DNA of 64,000 nt, taken from contig NC_080677.1 in the NCBI RefSeq assembly GCF_030445035.2, positions 104,653,513 through 104,717,512 of the forward strand, given 5' to 3'. The translations under genes and the position numbers were made by a program. The notes beneath the pieces were generated by a model. It saw only the letters and a program-made list of their open reading frames with translations, was not told the DNA's origin and ran no database searches. This document shows positions 57,835-64,000 of the stretch, piece after piece; the stretch's first letter is position 1; every line of letters begins with the position of its first letter. The DNA comes from Dasypus novemcinctus (Eukaryota > Chordata > Mammalia > Cingulata > Dasypodidae).

Positions 57835-58790
57835 CTTCAAAGAAGCTTTTGGTTACAGAAAAGTCACATAGAGAATATAGGGGATTCCCATATATCCAAC
57901 ACACACCCTCTTTTACCCCTCCGCTATTAATAAGATTTGGCATGTAGATGGTACATTTGTTACAACTGATGAACAAATATTGAAGCATTGCTACTAGTCA
58001 TAGTAAATGGTTAATATTATGGTTTACATTTTATACCATACACTTTTATAGACTTTACCGAAATTTAAAATGGCCTTTATCTGTTATTACAAGATCATAC
58101 AGAACAACTCTAATGTCCTAAAAATGCCCTATGTTCCATTTATTCTATTCTTCCCTCCTCCTCCCCTCAGAACTTATTGTAATCACTAAGTTTCAATTTT
58201 TGAAGAAAAAGATTCATAGTTACTTGCAATAATATTAAGGGCTTGGCATATTGGTCTGTTTTCTTTTATTAGGCACTGCCTATTTTCCCAAGGGATTCTT
58301 GTCCCTCTAATTGAGAACATAGCAGGATGTCCCAGGATGGGAGTTTGATGTTTCTTCTTTTCTGTGTGGGTCTCCACCCAATAAATAACATACAATGACA
58401 AGAAAAATCCTTAAATATTCCATAGAAGCATGTCCCAGTGTGCCCTGTCTCCCATATCTCCCCACACCCAATGCCCTACACTGTAACACTCCCCTGCCAT
58501 ATTTGCCAAAGAACATTCCCATCATTATAGTTTTAAACACAGACTTGCAAATACCCAGATTTCACCTGCTCCTTCCTCCAACCCTCCACCCAGTTCCATA
58601 GATAGTCCAACTCCCCCTACCCTACTCCTCCTCACAGAACAGCACCACCAAACACAATCACATCACTGCACCACTCTCATGCCCATCCACTGCCCAACCA
58701 CACCCTTCCACCTTATCATATATTTGACAATATGGGCATTGGCTCACCACCCTCTCTTCCCTTTCTGTCTCCTGTTAACCTGTCTTCCAG
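57835..58790 (-). mobile_element. 3' UTR of the right-edge L1
   Basis: Begins (plus strand) near AGGGGATTCCCATATATCCA and repeats the blocks of 56050-57640. It is continuous with ORF2 sequence from about 58790. Very C-rich from 58560 to 58710 on the plus strand, a strand bias typical of some L1 3' UTRs. Confidence 0.8.
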
Positions 58791-61700
58791 ACTTTGACTC
58801 AGTGAATCTGCTCGATTTGCTTAAGTCATATCAGTGAGGTTATGTAATAATTGTTCTTTAGTGCCTGGTTTACTTCACTTAACATAAGGTCTTTAAGATT
58901 CATCCATGTTATCCTATGTGTTAATACTATATTCCTTCTTACAACTGAGTAGTATATTCCATTGTATGTATATACCACAATTTTCTTATCCATTCATCTG
59001 CATTTGGGTTGCTTCCAACTTTTGTCAATGGTGAATAATGCTGCTATGAACATTGTTATGCATATAGGGGAGTTCTATAGTTTGCTTCCTGAGGAACTGC
59101 CGAATTGTCCTCTACAATGGCTGCACCATTCTACATTCCCACCAGTAGTGGATAAGTATTCCCTTTCCTCCACATCTACTCCAACATTTGTAGCCAACAG
59201 TTTTTTAATAGCCAACAGTTTTATCAGTGTAAGATGATATCTCATTGTGGTTTTGATTTGAATTTCCCTAATATCTAGTGATATTGAACATCTTTTCATG
59301 TGTTTTTTATCCATTTGTATTTCTTCTTTGGAAAGTGTTATTCATATATCCTGTGCATTTTTTAAATGGTTGTTTTTCTTAATTTTTGAGGTGTAGATTT
59401 CTTTATATATGCTAGATATTGGGCCCGTATCGTATATGGTTATCAAATATTTTCTACCATTGTGTATGCTGCCTTTTTGCTTTCTTGACAAAATCCTTTA
59501 AAGTACAAAACTTTTAATTTTGAGGAGGTTCCACTTACCTACTTTTTTCATTGCTTGTGCTTTGGGTGTAAAGTTTATGAAACCATTTCCTACTACAAGA
59601 TCTCGTAGATGCTTCGTGACATTATCCTCTAGGAGCTTTGTGATCTTGGTGCTTACTTTTAGATCGTTGATCCATCTTGAGGTAACTTTGGATAGAGCAT
59701 GAGATGGTAATCCTCTCTCATTCTTTTGGTAATAGACATCCAGTTCTCTAAGCTCCATTTGTTGAAAAGGCCATTCTCTCCCAGTTGACTAGGCTTTGTG
59801 GCCTGGTCAAATATGAGTTAATCATGTATGCGAGGTACCAGAAATCTCACTTCTATTCCATTGGTCAGGACATCTATCCTTGTGCCAACAACATGGAGTT
59901 TTTTTTTTTTTTAAGATTTAGTTTTTATTTATTTATCCCACCCCCCACCTCCATTGTTTGCACAAGCTGTCTGCTCTCTGTGTCTGGTTGTTGTGTGCTT
60001 GTCTTCTTTTTAAGAGGCACTGGAACCAGACCTAGGACTATCCCATGTAGGATAGAGGCACCTAATCACTTCAGCCACCTCTGATCCCTGTTTGTTATGT
60101 CTTTCATTATGTTTCCTCATTGTGTTTCTTCATTGTATCATCTCATTGCATCAGCTCCTGACATCAGCTCTTTGTCTTGTTCATTTCTTTATGAGGCACC
60201 AGGAACTGAAACTGAGACCTCCCATGGGACTCCCCAACTACTTGAGCCACATCCACTTCCCACCATGCAGTTTTGACCACTGTAGTTTTGTAGTATGTTT
60301 TAAAGACAGGTAGTATGATTACTCCGATTTTGTTTTTCTTTTTCAATATAATTTTGACTATTTGGGACCCCTTGTACTTCCATATAAATTTCATAATTAG
60401 CTTTTCCAATTCAGTAAAAAAATGTTGTTTTTTATTGGGATTGTGTTAAATTGGTAAATCAATTTGGGTAGGATAGACATCTTAATAATATTTAGGCTTC
60501 CAATCCATGAGCAGAAAATATTCTTCTATTTATTTAGGTCTTCTTTGATTTCCTTTAACAGTGCTATGTAATTCTCTGTGTACAAGTCCTATATATATTT
60601 AGTTAAGTTTACTCCTAGGTATTTGATTCTTTTAGTTGTTATTGTAAATGGAATTTTTTCTTGATTTCCTCCTCATATCACTCATTATTGGTATACAGAA
60701 ATACTACTGATTTTTGCTTGTTGATCTTATATCCTGCCACTTCACTTAACTCATTTATCAGCTCTAGAAGCTTTGCTGTATATTGTTCAGGGCTTTCTCT
60801 GTATAGGATCATGTCCTCTGTATATATTGAAATTTTTCCTTCTTCTTTTCAAATTTGGATGCCTTTTATACCTTTTTCTTACGTAAAGGTTTGAGCAAGC
60901 ACTTCTAACACAATATAAAATAAGAGTAATCACAGTGGGTATCCTTGTCTCATTCCAGATCTTAGAAGGAAAGACTTAGCTTTTCACCTTTGAGTATGAT
61001 GTTAGCTCTGAGTTTTTCATATACACCCTTTATAATTTTGAAGAAGTTTCCTTCTATTCCTTTCAAAATGCTTTTATTAAGTGTATTACATTGATTGATT
61101 TTCTTATGTTGAAACATCCTGGCATAACTGGGATGAAAACTCACTTGGTCGTGGTGTCTAATTCATTTGATAAGTTCTTGAATATGATTAGCAAGTATTT
61201 TCTTAATGATTTTAGCATCCAGTTTCATTAGAGAGATTGGTCTGCCATTATCCTTTCTCATTGTGTCTTTATGGTATCAGGGTGACGTTGGCATCATAAA
61301 TGAGTTAGGCAATGTTCCTTCCAATTCTATTTTTTGGAAAAGTTTAAGCAAGATCTGTATTAGTTCCGTCCAAAATGATTGGTAGAAATTCACCTATGAA
61401 GCCATCTGGTCCTGGGCTCTTCTTAGTTGGGAGGTTTTTGATAACTAATTCCATCTCATTACTTTTGATTGGTCTATTGAGTTCAGCAATTTCTCTGTCA
61501 TCAATGTAAGATGCTAATGTGTTTCTAGAAATTTGTTCATTTCATTTAAATTATGCAACTTGTTGGCATAAAATTTTTCAGAGTTTCCTCTTATGATACT
61601 CTTTATTTCTATGGGATCAGTAGTGATATTTCCTTCCTTATTTCTTATTTTATATATTTGCATCTGCTCTCTCTTTTTCTTTGTTAGTGTAACTAAAGGT

Positions 61701-62840
61701 TTGTCAATTTCATTAATTTTATCAAAGAACCTGCTTTTGGTTTGTAAATTTTTTTCTAGTGTGTTCTTATTTTTCAATTTCATTTAGCTATGCTCTAATT
61801 TTTGTATTTATTTCTTTCAACTTGCATCATGATTAGTATTTGTTCTTTTTCTAATTCCTCCAGGTGTGCAAATAGGTCTTTGATCTTATCTCTTCTTTTT
61901 TAATACAGTCTTTATAGCTATGAATTTCCCTCTCAGCACTGCTTTTGCTGCATCCCATACATTTGATACATTTTGTTCTCATTTTCATTTGTTTCAAGGT
62001 AATTATTGATTTCTTTTGAAGTTTCCACCTTGAACCACTGATTGTCTAAGAGTATGCTGTTTAACTTCCATATCTTTCTGCCTAATCTGGATCACTGTCC
62101 TTTACTGATTTCCAGCTTCATTCCATTGCGGTCAGAGAAATTATTTTGTATAATTTCGATCTTTCTGAATATGTTGAGATGTGTTCTTTGGCCTAGCATA
62201 TGGTCTATCCTGAGGAATAATCCATATGTACTAGAGAAGAATGTATATCCCACTATATTTGAGTGTAATGTTCTGTATATGTCTATTAGATCTGGATGTT
62301 CTAATGTATTATTTAAGGTCTCTGTTTCTTTATTGACCTTCTTTTGAGATGTTCTGTCTAATGGTGATAATGGTTTATTAAAGTCCCTCACTGTAATTGT
62401 AGAGGCATCTATTTCTTCACTTCTTCCAGTGTTTGCCTCATGTATTTTGAGTTTGCCTGGTTAGGTGCATAAATGTCTATGATGGTTTCTTCTTCTTGAA
62501 AGATTACTCAATTTAATAATATATGGTGTCCTTCTTTGTCTCTTACAATAATTTTGTATTTAAAGTTTAGTTTATTTTGTCCTAAATTAGTATATTTACT
62601 TCCTCTCTTTTGGGATATTATTTGCATGTAAAATTATTTTCCAACCATTCACTTGCAACCTCCTTGTGTACCTGGATCTAAGATGAATTTCTCATATACA
62701 GCATATAGATGGGTCATATTTCCTTACCCATTCTTCCAGTCTGTGCCTCTTGATTGGAGAGTTTAACCCTTTAACATTCAGTGTTATTGTCAAAGCATTA
62801 CTTATGTTAGCCATATTTTCTTTAGGTTTATATATGTCAT
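58791..62840 (-). pseudogene. L1 ORF2 (right-edge element), decayed but nearly full length
   Basis: The minus strand carries the whole ORF2 order. Endonuclease at about 62000-62830 (N-terminal HRLEEWVRKYDPSICCI segment; NKPLSPLDRTSQKKVNKETE; DLIDIYRTLHSN). RT at about 60400-61500, with YTED at the active site near 60815 where L1 has FADD, so the first catalytic Asp is Glu. C-terminal segments at 58900-59760 ([20 protein letters not shown]). A DAS SINE interrupts it at 59891-60274. Many stops and frameshifts. ORF2p supplies the nicking and reverse transcription that mobilises L1 and also SINEs and retrocopies such as those seen here; this copy cannot. Confidence 0.9.
59891..60274 (-). mobile_element. 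DAS-type SINE inside L1 ORF2
   Basis: T-run and AAGATTTAGTTTTTATTTAT at the left. Two tRNA-Ala-like units on the minus strand: about 60010-60085 (weak) and 60190-60260 (GAACTGAAACTGAGACCTCC, then TACTTGAGCCACATCCACTT). The flanks ACATGGAGTTTT (59891-59902) and CCATGCAGTTTT (60263-60274) form a target duplication with changes. L1 sequence resumes immediately after (TTTTGACCACTGTAG). Confidence 0.85.
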
Positions 62841-62959
62841 ATGTTGTTTTTACTTTTCTTTTTAACTTTTAAGTTTTTTTTACCAATAATCTTCCTTCCT
62901 ACACTCTCCTTCAACCCTCTCTCTCCTGTTTTTTTTTTTTTTCCTTTAAACCTACAGAA

Positions 62960-63780
62960 ATCTCTTTAGTATTTCTTGAAGGGAAGGTTTCTCATTGACA
63001 TACTCTCATAATTTCTGTTTATCTATGAATATTTTGAACTCTCCCTCATTTTTTAAATGCTAGCTTTGATGGATACAGAAATCTTGGCTGACAGTTTTTC
63101 TTTTAGCACCTTAACTATGCCAAACCACTGCCTTCTTCCCTCTATGGTTTTGGATGTGAAATCAGCACTTAATCTTATTGACGGTCCCTCATATTGGATG
63201 GATATCTTTTGTCTTGCGGCTTTCAGTATTCTTTCTTTATCTTGAGAATTTGACAGTTTAACAAGTATATGTGTTGGGGCAGACCTGCTTGGTTTTATAC
63301 TGTTTGGGTTGCACTGCTTTTCCTGGACTTGTACATTCATGTCCTACAAAAGAGTTGGGAAATTTCAGCCATTATTTCTTCCAACACTTCTTCCGTCCCT
63401 TTCTCTTCTCTTTTCCCTCATTGTTTATGTGTTTCATGTTGTAATTCAAATCACTGAGATTTGAATTTTTTTCTATCTCTTTTATCTATCTGTTCGACTA
63501 TTTTATTTCAGATATACTCTCTTCAATATCTCTGATTCTTTCCTTTGGCTGTTCAAATCTGCTGTTACGTACTTCCAGCATATTTTTTATTTCTTGCATT
63601 TTGCCATTCATCACCATCAAATCCACTATCTTTTTATGTATACTTACAATATCTTCAGTATCTTCCCCAGTGTCTTCTTAATATGCTTTATCTCTTCCTT
63701 CAATTCATTGAGTTGATTTATGATATTTGTTTGGACATCCTTGATTAGTTCCACTTTATGCATCTCCTCCTATTTTTTAA
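62960..63780 (-). pseudogene. L1 ORF1 (right-edge element)
   Basis: The minus strand shows the C-terminal RNA-binding half at 63053-63340 (NSQDKERILKAARQKISIQY, then EGPSIRLSADFTSKTIEGRR). The N-terminal coiled coil lies at about 63550-63760, which encodes Glu/Lys-rich heptads in the reverse frame. Open over 95 codons in the C-terminal half but interrupted elsewhere. Confidence 0.85.
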
Positions 63781-64000
63781 TTTGTTCATTAGATTGGGCC
63801 ATGTTTTCTTGTTCCTTAGTATGACTTGTCTTTTTTTTTTTTTTTTTTTTTTTTTTGGTGTTTAGACATCTGTTTATCTTGATGGGTTTATTCAGTTGGT
63901 TAGCTTCTCTTTCTGTTCTGGGGTTTTATTTTGGTTTGTTTTTGTTTTCTGTGTGTGTTAAGTTTCATTTTGATACTTGGTTCCTCTTATTTCAAATCCT
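63781..64000 (-). mobile_element. 5' part of the right-edge L1, cut by the window
   Basis: A pure T-run of about 30 bases at 63830-63855, then sequence resembling 3851-4080 of the left L1 (TTTATTCAGTTGGTTAGCTT). The 5' UTR lies outside the window. Confidence 0.6.

Overview
The window reads as mammalian nuclear DNA from a xenarthran, most likely an armadillo (Dasypus). The main clue is several copies of tRNA-Ala-derived DAS-type SINEs (2780-3643, 38095-38290, 59891-60274), a family described from the nine-banded armadillo. They sit among old mammal-wide repeats (L2, MIR, MLT1, MER5, Tigger) and long, decayed L1 elements. The DNA is AT-rich and intergenic. I found no intact host protein-coding gene and no convincing host exon, tRNA or rRNA gene. 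The species call is an inference from repeat content alone.

Layout. 1-8830: a decayed minus-strand L1 (ORF2, ORF1, probable 5' UTR). Two SINEs lie back to back in its ORF1, and a class II (betaretrovirus-like) endogenous retrovirus lies in its 5' UTR. The retrovirus (4435-7528) has a 6-bp target duplication, a truncated 5' LTR, a gag/RT fusion made by an internal deletion, RNase H and integrase remnants, no env, and, just before its 3' LTR, a segment with the layout of a constitutive transport element (CTE). 8833-12337: one LTR-like repeat, a MIR and unique AT-rich DNA. 12338-14554: a processed pseudogene of UCK1 (uridine-cytidine kinase 1) with a 12-bp target duplication. 14555-24714: L2, MLT1 and unique DNA. 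24715-36894: two LTRs of one family in the same orientation, with several plus-strand L1 3' ends, a MER5A and an unidentified minus-strand reading frame (33985-34745) between them. 37000-46800: mostly unique DNA with scattered MIR, L2, MER5A and SINE copies, one more LTR, and an unexplained inverted repeat in a TAATTA-rich stretch near 44.8 kb. 46835-50560: nested LTRs (an LTR inside MLT1, and a 739-bp solo LTR with six CpG-rich palindromic repeat units inside an old L1). 51361-52065: an internally deleted Tigger1 DNA transposon. 54170-64000: MLT1, MIR, and two minus-strand L1s of one family; the second runs off the right edge.

The recognisable coding sequence is all from retroelements or is a retrocopy, so there is no host operon or pathway to describe. 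The most distinctive item is the CTE-like RNA element of the retrovirus: four motifs in alternating order with near-equal spacing, backed by complementary segments that would place them opposite each other in a long hairpin. All family names rest on pattern recognition from the sequence; no alignment or database search was possible. Edges of old repeats are good to roughly 10-50 bases unless a target duplication fixes them.
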